Source: Actinomycetes bacterium
Lineage (GTDB): Bacteria > Actinomycetota > Acidimicrobiia > Acidimicrobiales > Palsa-688
Reading direction: 5' to 3'
Length of the DNA stretch: 44,255 nt
Assembly (NCBI GenBank): GCA_021850325.1
Contig: JAJZMF010000039.1
Coordinates: forward strand, 1-44,255
Positions 16,834-24,914 of this stretch are shown in pieces. Within the stretch, counting starts at the first letter, position 1; each line of letters begins with the position of its first letter. The notes below the pieces were generated by a model. It saw only the letters and a list, made by a program, of their open reading frames with translations, had not been told where the DNA came from and did not search any database. The position numbers and the translations under genes are program-made.

Positions 16834-17025
16834 CTGCCAAATCTCCTTAGGAAGCACGGGCCACCGGGAGCGTTCGGTGGCTCACCGGGCCATCATGTTC
16901 TACCACCCTTGGCCACTTCCGATAACTGGGGGCACCACCGAGCCCGGAGGGCCGGCTGCGGCCCGGTCCACCTCGCGCCGTCCCTGGCCACCCTCGCCGT
17001 CAGGCCACGCTAGTACGGGAACGGG

Positions 17026-17031
17026 TACACT
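17026..17031 (+). promoter_or_regulatory. -10 box of the zinc-ribbon chaperone gene
   Basis: TACACT lies directly against the CIRCE element, its last base being the first base of that element. No clear -35 box is seen 16-18 bases upstream. HrcA bound to CIRCE would cover the transcription start. Confidence 0.4.
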
Positions 17032-17057
17032 TAGCACTGGAAGGCAAAGAGTGCTAA
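17031..17057. promoter_or_regulatory. CIRCE element (HrcA operator)
   Basis: TTAGCACTG, nine bases, then GAGTGCTAA: the 9-9-9 CIRCE arrangement with one deviation from the consensus TTAGCACTC-N9-GAGTGCTAA. It sits 19 bases before the start of the zinc-ribbon gene. CIRCE is the binding site of the heat-shock repressor HrcA. Its use here implies coregulation with groESL; the repressor itself is not in the window. Confidence 0.92.
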
Positions 17058-17076
17058 CGAAAGGGCAGCCACACCC

Positions 17077-17406
17077 ATGCCTACGTACGAGTACGCCTGC
17101 AAGACATGCGGCGAGCACCTGGAGGTCGTCCAGTCGTTCAAGGACGACGCCCTGACCGAGTGCCCCAGCTGCGGCGGGGCCTTGCGCAAGGTCTTCGGCA
17201 ACATAGGCATCAGCTTCAGGGGCAGCGGCTTCTACAAGACGGACAACCGCTCGGACCGCAAGGCTGTCGGTTCGAGCGCACCCGCGGCCAAGGGCGAGAC
17301 CAAGGCCGAGAGCACGACGTCGGGCTCGGCGGCCAGCACGTCGAGCAGTTCGGCCGCCTCCTCCTCTTCTTCGACAACGACTTCGGGCTCGTCCGCGGTC
17401 GCCTGA
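17077..17406 (+). CDS. FmdB-type zinc-ribbon protein, likely redox-regulated chaperone (Ruc/Rv0991c type)
   Basis: The 109-residue protein has an N-terminal zinc ribbon MPTYEYACKTCGEHLEV with Cys8, Cys11, Cys29 and Cys32 (two CxxC knuckles), then FGNIGISFRGSGFYKTDNRS. A tail of about 45 residues is nearly all Ser, Ala, Thr and Gly and must be disordered. Mycobacterial Rv0991c (Ruc) has the same plan: its ribbon releases zinc on oxidation and the disordered tail binds unfolding proteins; it is coregulated with heat-shock chaperones. The CIRCE element upstream and the galU neighbourhood strengthen the assignment. AAAGGG lies upstream of the ATG. Chaperone activity here is inferred. Confidence 0.85.
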   Translation: MPTYEYACKTCGEHLEVVQSFKDDALTECPSCGGALRKVFGNIGISFRGSGFYKTDNRSDRKAVGSSAPAAKGETKAESTTSGSAASTSSSSAASSSSSTTTSGSSAVA

Positions 17407-17418
17407 CCGGGCCGGTAC

Positions 17419-17447
17419 CCGGGCCGGGGCTCCAGCTCCCGGCCCGG
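17419..17447. terminator. GC-rich hairpin between convergent genes
   Basis: The stem CCGGGCCGGG / CCCGGCCCGG (10 bp, perfect) encloses a nine-base loop, 12 bases after the zinc-ribbon gene and 40 bases from the end of msrA on the other strand. There is no U-tract, so it may be a weak or Rho-assisted terminator. Confidence 0.5.
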
Positions 17448-17487
17448 CCGAGCGGGCCCGGGACCGGAGCTGTCCCGGACCTGCCGC

Positions 17488-18078
17488 CTAGCCCAGAGGT
17501 GCCCTCGCCACCCCGACCGGGCAGGCGAGGCCCGTGCCGCCCAGGCCGCAGTAACCGTTCGGGTTCTTGGCCAGGTACTGCTGGTGGTACTCCTCGGCCA
17601 GGTAGAACGGGCCGGCCGGTGTGACCTCGGTCGTGATCGCCGGGTAGCCGGCTGCCGTGAGCACCTCCTGGTAGGCGCCCCGGGAAGCGGTTGCCGCCCG
17701 GCTCTGGGCCTCGTCGAAGGTGAACACAGCGGAACGGTACTGGGGGCCGACGTCGTTGCCCTGGCGCATGCCCTGAGTGGGGTCGTGGTTCTCCCAGAAG
17801 ACCTGGAGCAGCTGCGAGTAGCTCACGGTCGCAGGGTCGAAGACCACCAGCACCGTCTCGGCGTGGCCGGTGAGGCCGGTGCACACCCTCTCGTAGGACG
17901 GGTTGGGCACGCGCCCTCCCGAGTACCCCACCGCGGTCACCACGACACCGGGCGTGTTCCAGAAGACCCGCTCCGCCCCCCAGAAGCACCCCAGAGCGAA
18001 CATCGCCCTCTCCGAGCCCTCCGGATGGGGGCCCTCGAGGGCCCGGCCGTTGACGTAGTGCTGCAGTGACAACCCCAT
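17488..18078 (-). CDS. msrA: Peptide-methionine (S)-S-oxide reductase MsrA
   Basis: It repairs oxidised methionine in proteins. The catalytic motif GCFWGAE has the nucleophile at Cys31 in the 196-residue form chosen here. Other conserved parts are [42 protein letters not shown] and EEYHQQYL. Near the C terminus, Cys residues in [13 protein letters not shown] can serve as resolving cysteines. Three starts are possible: GTG 18099 (overlapping the tldE stop), ATG 18090, or ATG 18078 with GGAGG four bases upstream. I chose the last. It is probably co-transcribed with tldD-tldE. The adjacent Ruc-type gene makes this a small oxidative-protein-repair neighbourhood. Confidence 0.95.
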   Translation of the reverse strand: MGLSLQHYVNGRALEGPHPEGSERAMFALGCFWGAERVFWNTPGVVVTAVGYSGGRVPNPSYERVCTGLTGHAETVLVVFDPATVSYSQLLQVFWENHDPTQGMRQGNDVGPQYRSAVFTFDEAQSRAATASRGAYQEVLTAAGYPAITTEVTPAGPFYLAEEYHQQYLAKNPNGYCGLGGTGLACPVGVARAPLG

Positions 18079-18091
18079 ATGCCCTCCCATC

Positions 18092-19435
18092 TCAGGCACC
18101 GCTCATCGACATCTCGGAGATGGCCAGGGTCAGCCCGGCCGCCGAAGAGGGCAGCCACTCGATGTCGTTGCCCACGGCGGCCACCCCTTGCAACATGCGC
18201 TGGATACTGGAGGCGATCGTGACCTCCCGGACCGGCTCGGCCACCTCACCGCCCCTGAACATGACGCCCTCCGCCCCCACCGAGAAGTCACCGCTCACCG
18301 GGTTGACCCCCGAGTGCAGGCCGGTCACCGACTGCACGAGCAGACCGTCGCCCAGTTGAGCGAGCACCTGTTCGGGAGTGCTCCGGCCCGGGGCCAGGAC
18401 CAGTGCCCTCGCCCCCACCCCGGGAGCAGACTTGAAGCCGGCCCGGGCGGCGCTGGCCGTCGAAGCCGTGCCCGCCCGCCTGGCCGAGGTGCTGTCGTAG
18501 AGGAACGCCCTCAGCACACCGGCTTCTATCAGGGTGTTGCGCCTGCACGCCAAGCCCTCGTCGTCGAAGGTCGAAGCTCCCCAGGCGGCCGGGTTGGTGG
18601 GGTCGTCGACCAGGCTCACCAGCGGGCTGCCCACGGGCTCGCCCAGCCGGTCGGCGAACAGAGAGATGCCCTTCAGCACCATCTCACCGCTGAGCACCGA
18701 ACCGAGCAGGCCCACCAGCTGAGCGCTGACCCTGGGCTCGAACACGACCGGCAGGTACGCCGAAGGCGCTTGCCGCGCCCCGAGCAGGCGCACGGCCCGC
18801 TGCACGGCGTCCCGGGCCGCCTTGTCCAGGTCCAGGTCGGCCGGCCCCCTGCCCACGCTGTAGCCGTAGGCGGTCTGGCTGGCGTCACCTTCGCCTGCCA
18901 CCGCCACGGCCGAGACGTAGCAGGCCGTCGAACGGTCGCTGGCCACGACACCGAGCGAGCTGGCCAAGGCCATCTCGGCGGCCACGTCGCCCCAGGTGGC
19001 CTGCTCCACCACACGCACCCGGTGGTCGCCCGCCCTGACCCGGCGCTCGAGGTCCAACGCGGCAGCCACCTTGGCCGCGGCAGGGAAGGACGCCAGCTCG
19101 TCCCGCCACAGGTCCAGGGCAACAGCGCTCACCCCGTCGGGCACGGGCAGGCCCACCCACTCCTCCGCCGTGGCGAAGCCGGCGTTGTCCCTGGCCTCCT
19201 CCAGGGTCTCGCCCAGAGCAGCCTCGTCGAGCGCCCCCGCATAGGCGAACCCCTGGCGACCGGCGGAGACAACCCGGATCCCGGCACCGGCCGAGGTGGC
19301 AGAGGACACTGACTCGACGTCGCCCTCGTAGACCCTCACCTCGGTCTCGGTACCCCGGGTCACGTACACCTCGACGTCCTCACCCTGCCTGGCCCACCCG
19401 GCGACCCGTTGGGCCAGCTCCAGCAGCTCGCTCAT
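18092..19435 (-). CDS. pmbA: TldE/PmbA-family metalloprotease subunit
   Basis: The 447-residue partner of TldD has [41 protein letters not shown] at the N terminus. Its middle carries [54 protein letters not shown] and a C-terminal [20 protein letters not shown]. It lacks the HExxxH metal site, as expected of the TldE side of the TldD-TldE heterodimer. Known roles are proteolytic maturation of ribosomally made peptides (such as microcin B17) and antitoxin turnover. The ATG at 19435 overlaps the tldD stop (ATGA), so the two are made together. No peptide precursor gene is visible in the window. Confidence 0.94.
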   Translation of the reverse strand: MSELLELAQRVAGWARQGEDVEVYVTRGTETEVRVYEGDVESVSSATSAGAGIRVVSAGRQGFAYAGALDEAALGETLEEARDNAGFATAEEWVGLPVPDGVSAVALDLWRDELASFPAAAKVAAALDLERRVRAGDHRVRVVEQATWGDVAAEMALASSLGVVASDRSTACYVSAVAVAGEGDASQTAYGYSVGRGPADLDLDKAARDAVQRAVRLLGARQAPSAYLPVVFEPRVSAQLVGLLGSVLSGEMVLKGISLFADRLGEPVGSPLVSLVDDPTNPAAWGASTFDDEGLACRRNTLIEAGVLRAFLYDSTSARRAGTASTASAARAGFKSAPGVGARALVLAPGRSTPEQVLAQLGDGLLVQSVTGLHSGVNPVSGDFSVGAEGVMFRGGEVAEPVREVTIASSIQRMLQGVAAVGNDIEWLPSSAAGLTLAISEMSMSGA

Positions 19436-20850
19436 CGCGCCGTCCCCCCGATGGTGAGCGCCCGCACCCGCAGGGTGGGCTGGCCCATCCCCACCGGCAC
19501 CCCCTGGCCCTGCTTGCCGCACGTGCCGGGCCAGCCCATGGCGAAGTCGTTGCCGATCACATCTATGTCCTTCAGCACCTGGGGCCCGTTGCCGATCAGG
19601 TTGGCGTCCCGTACCGGGTGGGTTATCCGGCCGTCCTCGATCAGGTAGGCCTCGGTCATCCCGAAGACGAAGTCCCCGGTGGCGGTGTTGACCTGCCCCC
19701 CACCGAGCTGGGCCACGTAGATGCCGTGCGGGGTCTGGCGGACGATCTCGTCGGGGTCCTCGGTCCCATTGAGCAGGAACGTGTTGGTCATGCGGACCAT
19801 GGGCAGGTGCTGGTAGCTCTCCCGCCGCCCGTTGGCCGGCGCCTGCCTGCCGTCCTGGCGGGCCCGCAACCAGTCCCACATGTAATCGGTGAGGACGCCG
19901 TCCTGGATGAGGACGTTGCGGGAGGTGGCGTGGCCCTCGTCGTCGACGGCCAGGGCGCCCCACTCGTGGCTCATGGTCCCGTCGTCCACCAGGGTCACCA
20001 GGGGGCTGGCCACCTGCTCGCCCACCCGGCCGGCGAACACCGAGACCGCTTTGGCTATGTGGTCGGCCTCCAGACCGTGCCCACAGGCCTCGTGGAAGAG
20101 CACGCCGCCGCTGCCGCACTTGATGACCACCGGCATGCTGCCCGAGGGCGCCGGCCTGGCCTCCAACTTGAGCAGCGCCCTCCGGGCGGCAGCCCTGCTC
20201 GCCTCCTCCACGTCATAGCCGTCGAAGAACTCGAAGCCCATGGTGGCCCCGCCCGACTCCATCCCCGTCTGCATGCCGGCGTCCCCGTTGGCCACCACCG
20301 AGACCGAGAAGCGGGCGCGGACCTGGTCGTCGCCGGCCAGGACACCCTCCGAGTTCGCCACCAGTATCCGGCGCCTGCTCTCCCGGTACGCCGCCGTCAC
20401 CTGGCGCACCGCGCCCCCGGTGGAGCGGGCAGCCGCATCCGCCCGGCGCAGCATGTCGACCTTGGTCGACTTGGGCACCGACGCCGGGAGGACCTCGACC
20501 GGCGAGGGCTTCGGCCGCCCTGACGGGCTGAGGCCCACCTCCTTGGCACCACCCCCGCCCGCCCGGGCCGCAGCCGAAGCGGCCTCGGCCGCGGCCAGCA
20601 GGCCGGCCTCGGAGAGGTCGGCCGTGTGGGCGAAACCCGTGGTCCGGCCGGACACGACCCGGATGCCGGCGCCGCGGTCACGGCCCGAGCTCAGGTCCTC
20701 GATACGGCCGTCGTCCAGGGATATGACCGAGCCCCGACGGTCCTCGGCGAAGACCTCGGCGAACTCGGCACCCGTCGCCAGCGCACGGCCCAGTACCCGG
20801 GACAGGGTGGGCGTGGCTATGAGCTGTTCGCTGCCTGCAGTAGCTGCCAT
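19432..20850 (-). CDS. tldD: TldD-family metalloprotease subunit
   Basis: The 472-residue catalytic subunit carries the zinc site HEACGH in GGVLFHEACGHGLEADHI. Other family segments are the N-terminal GAEFAEVFAEDRRGSVISLDDGRIEDLSSG, SPLVTLVDDGTMSHEWGALAVDDEGH, RMTNTFLLNGTEDPDEIV, GGGQVNTATGDFVFGMTEAYLIEDG and KQGQGVPVGMGQPTLRV. It forms a heterodimer with the coupled downstream subunit and cleaves unfolded or modified peptides. It lies head to head with dxs across 93 bases, with a TAGCCT-like -10 box (20867-20862) 11 bases before the ATG, implying a very short leader. Confidence 0.95.
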   Translation of the reverse strand: MAATAGSEQLIATPTLSRVLGRALATGAEFAEVFAEDRRGSVISLDDGRIEDLSSGRDRGAGIRVVSGRTTGFAHTADLSEAGLLAAAEAASAAARAGGGGAKEVGLSPSGRPKPSPVEVLPASVPKSTKVDMLRRADAAARSTGGAVRQVTAAYRESRRRILVANSEGVLAGDDQVRARFSVSVVANGDAGMQTGMESGGATMGFEFFDGYDVEEASRAAARRALLKLEARPAPSGSMPVVIKCGSGGVLFHEACGHGLEADHIAKAVSVFAGRVGEQVASPLVTLVDDGTMSHEWGALAVDDEGHATSRNVLIQDGVLTDYMWDWLRARQDGRQAPANGRRESYQHLPMVRMTNTFLLNGTEDPDEIVRQTPHGIYVAQLGGGQVNTATGDFVFGMTEAYLIEDGRITHPVRDANLIGNGPQVLKDIDVIGNDFAMGWPGTCGKQGQGVPVGMGQPTLRVRALTIGGTAR

Positions 20851-20943
20851 GGTGGCGCCCCAGGCTAGTACCCCGTCGCCTCCATCGGGCGGGGTGGCGG
20901 CGCGGGGTGCGCGTCACCTCCCGCACGCGAGTAGCTTTGAAGG

Positions 20944-22962
20944 GTGCTGTTGGAGACGATCAACGGCCCGAGCGACCTGCGGCGCTTGGACTACGACCAG
21001 CTCGATGCCCTGGCGGCCGAGATGCGGGAGTTCATCGTCAAGGCGGTGTCGTCGGCCAACGGCCACCTCGGCAGCAACCTGGGGGTGGTCGAGCTGACGC
21101 TGGCCCTCCACAGGGTGTTCAGCTCACCTCGGGACTACCTGTTGTGGGACACGGGCCACCAGGCCTACGTCCACAAGCTGGTCACGGGCCGCCGTGACAT
21201 GTTCACCACCCTGCGCCAGGAGGGGGGCCTGTCCGGTTACCCCTCACGGGCAGAGTCGGTGCACGACTGGGTGGAGAACAGCCACGCATCGACTGCGCTG
21301 TGCTACGCCCACGGCATCGCAGCCGCGGTCAGGCGCAGCGCCAACCCGGACCGTCATGTGGTGGCGATCGTGGGCGACGGGGCGCTCACAGGGGGCATGG
21401 CCTACGAGGGCCTGAACAACCTGGGGCACAGCGGCTCGAGGGTGATCGTGGTCCTCAACGACAACGGCCGCAGCTATGCCCCGACCGTCTCGCGGCTCTC
21501 CGAGAGCCTGAGCCGGCTGCGCCTGCACCCCGGGGTGAGCTCGGCGCGCCGGCGCATCGAGACCGCAGTGCGCGACCTGCCCAGAGTGGGCAACCTCGCC
21601 TACTCCAGCCTGCAGGGCTTCTATTCCGCCGTGCGGGAGGTGATCGAGCCACCGGTGTTCTTCGAGACGCTCGGCGTCCGCTACGTGGGGCCCCTGGACG
21701 GCCACGACATCGCCGGCATGGAACAGGCCTTCCGGCAGGCCGCGGCCTACGACGGCCCGATCGTGGTCCACGTGCTCACCCAGAAGGGCCGCGGCTACGG
21801 TCCCGCCGAGGAGGACGACGAGAAGCGCCTCCACGACGCAGGCTCCTTCGACCCCGCGGTAGGGCCGACCGCGTCGTCGCGGGCCCTGAAGGGCTACACG
21901 CTGGCTTTCAGCGAGGCCATGCTCGAACTGGGCGAGCAGAGGCCCGACCTGGTGGCCATCACGGCCGCCATGCCCGGGCCGACCGGCCTCCTACCTTTCC
22001 AGGAGCGGTTCCCGGACCGCTTCTTCGATGTCGGCATCGCCGAGCAGACGGCGGTCACCTCTGCGGCCGGCATGGCCATGGGCGGCCTCAAGCCGGTGGT
22101 CGCGGTGTACTCGACCTTCCTCAGCCGGGCCTTCGACCAGACCAACCTGGACGTCGGCCTCCATGGGCTCCCGGTCGTGTTCGCCCTGGACCGGGCGGGC
22201 ATCACCGGCGACGACGGCCCCAGTCACCACGGCATCCTGGACATGGCGCTCTGCCTGGCCATCCCGGGCATGACCATATTCGCCCCCTCCTCGGCCGAGG
22301 AGCTGAAGGTCATGCTCGCCACGGCGGTCGGGCTCTCCGGCCCTGCCGTGCTGCGCTACCCCAAGACAGAGGCACGTCATGTTGGCGCAGACCAGGTGGG
22401 CTCGGGCCTGTCCGCCCGCCGGTTGCGCCGGGGCGACGGCAGCGTGTGCGTACTGGCGGTGGGCAAGCTGCTCGAGGCAGCCGAGGAGGCGACAACCCTC
22501 CTCTCGGCCGAGGGTGTCGAGGCGACCCTCTGGGACGTCCGCCTGGTGCGGCCTCTCGACCCGGCAATGGTGGCGGACGCCGGCAGCCACCGCTTCGTGG
22601 TCACTGTCGAGGACGGGGTGCGCAACGGCGGGGCAGGCAACTACATAGCCGACGCCATAGCGGACCTGCAGGCCAGCCGTCAGGGCCCCCCCGTGCTCAA
22701 CCTCGGCGTGCCCACCTCGTACATACCCCAGGGCAAGCCCGACCGGATACTGGGCCGCCTTGGCCTGGACGGGCCGGGCTTGGCGGCCTCCATATTCAAG
22801 GCGCTCGAGCACATGGACAGCCCAGCCGAGGCCGGGGCTGCGCCCGCCGGCAGCCCCATCGGGGGCAACGGGCAGGACGGCTCCTACGGGGCGCCGGGGA
22901 TGAACGGGACCGCGCAGAGCGAGATCGACATCTCAGAGCCGGTGGCAGAGCGACGCCGCTGA
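20944..22962 (+). CDS. dxs: 1-deoxy-D-xylulose-5-phosphate synthase
   Basis: The 672-residue TPP enzyme condenses pyruvate and glyceraldehyde-3-phosphate, the entry step of the MEP isoprenoid pathway. Evidence: SSANGHLGSNLGVVELTLALH, LLWDTGHQAYVHKLVTGR, the TPP motif GDGALTGGMAYEGLNN...NDN, the pyrimidine-domain DVGIAEQTAVTSAAGMAMGGLKPV, and DRAGITGDDGPSHHGILDMA. The last 50 or so residues (GAAPAGSPIGGNGQDGSYGAPG...) are low-complexity and not part of the fold. The start is a GTG at 20944. TAGCTT lies six bases upstream, so the message may be leaderless or nearly so. It ends four bases from the convergent YqhA-family gene. Confidence 0.97.
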   Translation: MLLETINGPSDLRRLDYDQLDALAAEMREFIVKAVSSANGHLGSNLGVVELTLALHRVFSSPRDYLLWDTGHQAYVHKLVTGRRDMFTTLRQEGGLSGYPSRAESVHDWVENSHASTALCYAHGIAAAVRRSANPDRHVVAIVGDGALTGGMAYEGLNNLGHSGSRVIVVLNDNGRSYAPTVSRLSESLSRLRLHPGVSSARRRIETAVRDLPRVGNLAYSSLQGFYSAVREVIEPPVFFETLGVRYVGPLDGHDIAGMEQAFRQAAAYDGPIVVHVLTQKGRGYGPAEEDDEKRLHDAGSFDPAVGPTASSRALKGYTLAFSEAMLELGEQRPDLVAITAAMPGPTGLLPFQERFPDRFFDVGIAEQTAVTSAAGMAMGGLKPVVAVYSTFLSRAFDQTNLDVGLHGLPVVFALDRAGITGDDGPSHHGILDMALCLAIPGMTIFAPSSAEELKVMLATAVGLSGPAVLRYPKTEARHVGADQVGSGLSARRLRRGDGSVCVLAVGKLLEAAEEATTLLSAEGVEATLWDVRLVRPLDPAMVADAGSHRFVVTVEDGVRNGGAGNYIADAIADLQASRQGPPVLNLGVPTSYIPQGKPDRILGRLGLDGPGLAASIFKALEHMDSPAEAGAAPAGSPIGGNGQDGSYGAPGMNGTAQSEIDISEPVAERRR

Positions 22963-22966
22963 TCGC

Positions 22967-23509
22967 CTAACGTTCGCCGTGCCCCTGGCCGGCGAAGCGG
23001 ACGAAGGCGGTGAGGGCCAGGACGACCACGGCGGTACCGGCCCCGGTCTCCAGCACCTCGGCACCTCGGCTCGCGTCCACCACCACCTCGACGAAGCTCA
23101 CCGAGGCCACCAGCACGATCATGCCGATAACCCGTACCTTGAGGTCGTTCAGGTCCCGCATGACCAGCCAGTCGGGCAACCTCCGGTCCCTGCCGGCGGT
23201 GCCAACCCGGCCGATGAAGAGCTCGTAGAACCCGACCGAGGCGATCAGCATGGTGGCCCCGATGAGGAAGAGGTCCACCACCAGCAGGAACAGGCCGATC
23301 CTGTTACCGACCGGGAAGGGGTGCTGGACGACGTCGACCAACGACCGCACGAAGAGCGCGGCACCGTAGACGAACGCCCCCAAGGCCGCGAGCAACAGCA
23401 CCACCACGGGGACGAGCACCAGCAGCCCCGACCAGCTGAGGAGCATCTCGAAACGCCCATCAGCGGGCCTGGGCACCTCCCCACCCGCGCCCTGCCGCTC
23501 CTCGCTCAC
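22967..23509 (-). CDS. YqhA-family (UPF0114) inner-membrane protein
   Basis: The 180-residue protein has four predicted helices. The first is LLVLVPVVVLLLAALGAFVYGAAL, the second lies around FLLVVDLFLIGATMLIASVGFYELFI, the third is VIGMIVLVASVSFVEVVV and the last is TAVVVLALTAFVRFAG. LFLIGATMLIASVGFYELFIG and LPDWLVMRDLNDLK identify the UPF0114/YqhA group, whose function is not established. I chose the GTG at 23509 (VSEERQG...); the longer frame upstream is arginine- and cysteine-rich without homology-like content. It converges on dxs and diverges from the 208-residue gene at 23681. Confidence 0.85.
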   Translation of the reverse strand: MSEERQGAGGEVPRPADGRFEMLLSWSGLLVLVPVVVLLLAALGAFVYGAALFVRSLVDVVQHPFPVGNRIGLFLLVVDLFLIGATMLIASVGFYELFIGRVGTAGRDRRLPDWLVMRDLNDLKVRVIGMIVLVASVSFVEVVVDASRGAEVLETGAGTAVVVLALTAFVRFAGQGHGER

Positions 23510-23680
23510 GGGCCTAGGGGTGGCGGGCCGGCGGAGCGTGCACGTCCCGCACCCTAGCGCCCCGGGCACGTGGTGTTGAAAGCCGGGCCGGCACCGGGCC
23601 GGTACCTTCCGTCCGCTGGCCACCGGCCGGCGGTCGAGCTTCCCCTCTGGCGTACCGGACCGACCCGACGGAGGTCACAA

Positions 23681-24307
23681 ATGCTCACCCTGCTCTGCCA
23701 CGCACCTGAGGTCCTGCGCGTCCGGCCCTGGCCCGACGACGTCCTCGACCACCTGGGCTTCGACCCCAGGGCGGCATATGTGGAGGATTACTGGCTCGGG
23801 GTGCTCGGGCCCAGTACCGTCTGGTTCCTACGCCGGGTGGCCGCCGGGTTCGACTACAGCCCCACCGGTTTCGACCTCGACCTGCCCGAGACGGCAAGGT
23901 CGCTGGGCCTGGGTGACCGCAGCGGGCGCAACTCCCCCTTCGTGAGGGCCATAAACCGCACCGTCCAGTTCGGGCTCGCCCGCTTGAGCGGGGAACAGGA
24001 GCTGACGGTACGCCGCCGCCTCCCGCCACTGAACCGCGCCCAGGTGGCCCGCCTCAGCCCGGCCATGGCGGAGCGTCATGAGCGCTGGCAACGGGAGCAG
24101 GCCGAGGAGCCGGTGGCCGAGCAACGGGCACGACGGGCCAGACAGCTCGCTCTTTCCCTTCTCGCCCTGGGCAACGACTACGGGTCGGTTGAGCGCCAAC
24201 TGCTCCGTTGGCGCTACCCCGGCCCTACGGTACGCGACGCCGTCGCCTGGGCGGTCGCCCAGTCCTGCCTCGCCGCAGATGAGCCGGTCCCCACGAGCCT
24301 GTCGTGA
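23681..24307 (+). CDS. Uncharacterised protein, 208 residues
   Basis: I do not recognise a named family. The ATG at 23681 has GGAGG six bases upstream, so the start is good. The N-terminal half has aromatic and acidic residues: HAPEVLRVRPWPDDVLDHLGFDPRAAYVEDYWLGVLGPSTVWFLRRVAAGFDYSP. The middle has TVQFGLARLSGEQELTVRRRLPPLNRAQVARLSP. The C-terminal third is a charged helix, then VRDAVAWAVAQSCLA. There is no signal peptide or membrane helix, so it is probably cytosolic. LPPLNRAQVARLSPAMAERHERWQ recalls helical adaptors but is not diagnostic. It converges on the Pro-rich protein gene, 11 bases away. Confidence 0.8.
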   Translation: MLTLLCHAPEVLRVRPWPDDVLDHLGFDPRAAYVEDYWLGVLGPSTVWFLRRVAAGFDYSPTGFDLDLPETARSLGLGDRSGRNSPFVRAINRTVQFGLARLSGEQELTVRRRLPPLNRAQVARLSPAMAERHERWQREQAEEPVAEQRARRARQLALSLLALGNDYGSVERQLLRWRYPGPTVRDAVAWAVAQSCLAADEPVPTSLS

Positions 24308-24318
24308 GGGCCGCCGCC

Positions 24319-24906
24319 TCAGCTCTGCTGGTCCCCCAGGTACGACCCGGTGGGCAGGGTGCCCGGCGAAGACGGGCCCGCTGCCCCGCTCTGCTCGGTG
24401 CCGGCCGGGTTGAGCACCTCCCCCTGCGGCAACGGGCCCGTACCGCCCGGGCCGAAGGGCGGTAGGACGGCAACGGGCTGCCCGGGCACGGTGGTCGGGC
24501 CGGGCGCGGTGGTCGGGCCGGGCGCGGTGGTCGGGCCGGGCGCGGTGGTCGGGCCGGCGGGGTACGCCGGCGCCACCGGGTGGCCCACGGTTGCCCCGGT
24601 GGGTACCGCAGCGACCGGGCCGACCCCTCCGGGCAGGAACCCGCCGTCCTCGCCCGGGGGCGGAACGGCCGCGGTCACCCCGACCGGGCCGTACTGGGCC
24701 TCGAACGCTGCCAGCTGCTCCATCAGCTCCCGCACCCTGCCCTCCGAGCCGGGCACCGCCCGGCCGCTGCGCTCGAGGTAGAGGTGGCCTCCGAGCTCGA
24801 GCAGCAGTGCGTCCGACTGCTTCTTGACCTGCATCCCGGCCAGCCGCGTCTGGCCGGCCTCGACCAGGGTCGTAGCCTGCGAACGTACCTTGTCCAAGAA
24901 CCCCAT
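24319..24906 (-). CDS. Small helical protein with a Pro/Gly/Thr-rich repeat tail
   Basis: The 195-residue protein starts with GFLDKVRSQATTLVEAGQTRLAGMQVKKQSDALLLELGGHLY, a charged helix of a kind seen in actinobacterial proteins of unknown function. From about residue 75 it is low-complexity Pro, Gly, Ala, Thr and Val, including about four tandem PGPTTA units encoded by an 18-bp DNA repeat. It lies eight bases downstream of the AIM24-family gene and is surely co-transcribed with it, suggesting a shared membrane- or envelope-related job. No signal peptide is seen. Function unknown. Confidence 0.75.
   Translation of the reverse strand: MGFLDKVRSQATTLVEAGQTRLAGMQVKKQSDALLLELGGHLYLERSGRAVPGSEGRVRELMEQLAAFEAQYGPVGVTAAVPPPGEDGGFLPGGVGPVAAVPTGATVGHPVAPAYPAGPTTAPGPTTAPGPTTAPGPTTVPGQPVAVLPPFGPGGTGPLPQGEVLNPAGTEQSGAAGPSSPGTLPTGSYLGDQQS
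24491..24557. repeat. 18-bp tandem repeat within the Pro-rich tail gene
   Basis: The unit GTGGTCGGGCCGGGCGCG occurs three times without change, followed by a partial fourth copy. It keeps the reading frame and encodes PGPTTA repeats on the minus strand. Copy number probably varies between strains by slippage. Confidence 0.9.
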
Positions 24907-24914
24907 CGCAGGTC

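Noticed and set aside
19436-20119. N-terminal extension of the tldE frame
   Set aside because: It lies wholly within tldD in another frame, is Arg/Gly/Pro-rich, and the ATG overlapping the tldD stop is the proper start.
24491-24557. Tandem repeats as a possible CRISPR array
   Set aside because: The 18-bp units are contiguous with no spacers, keep the reading frame and encode PGPTTA repeats.
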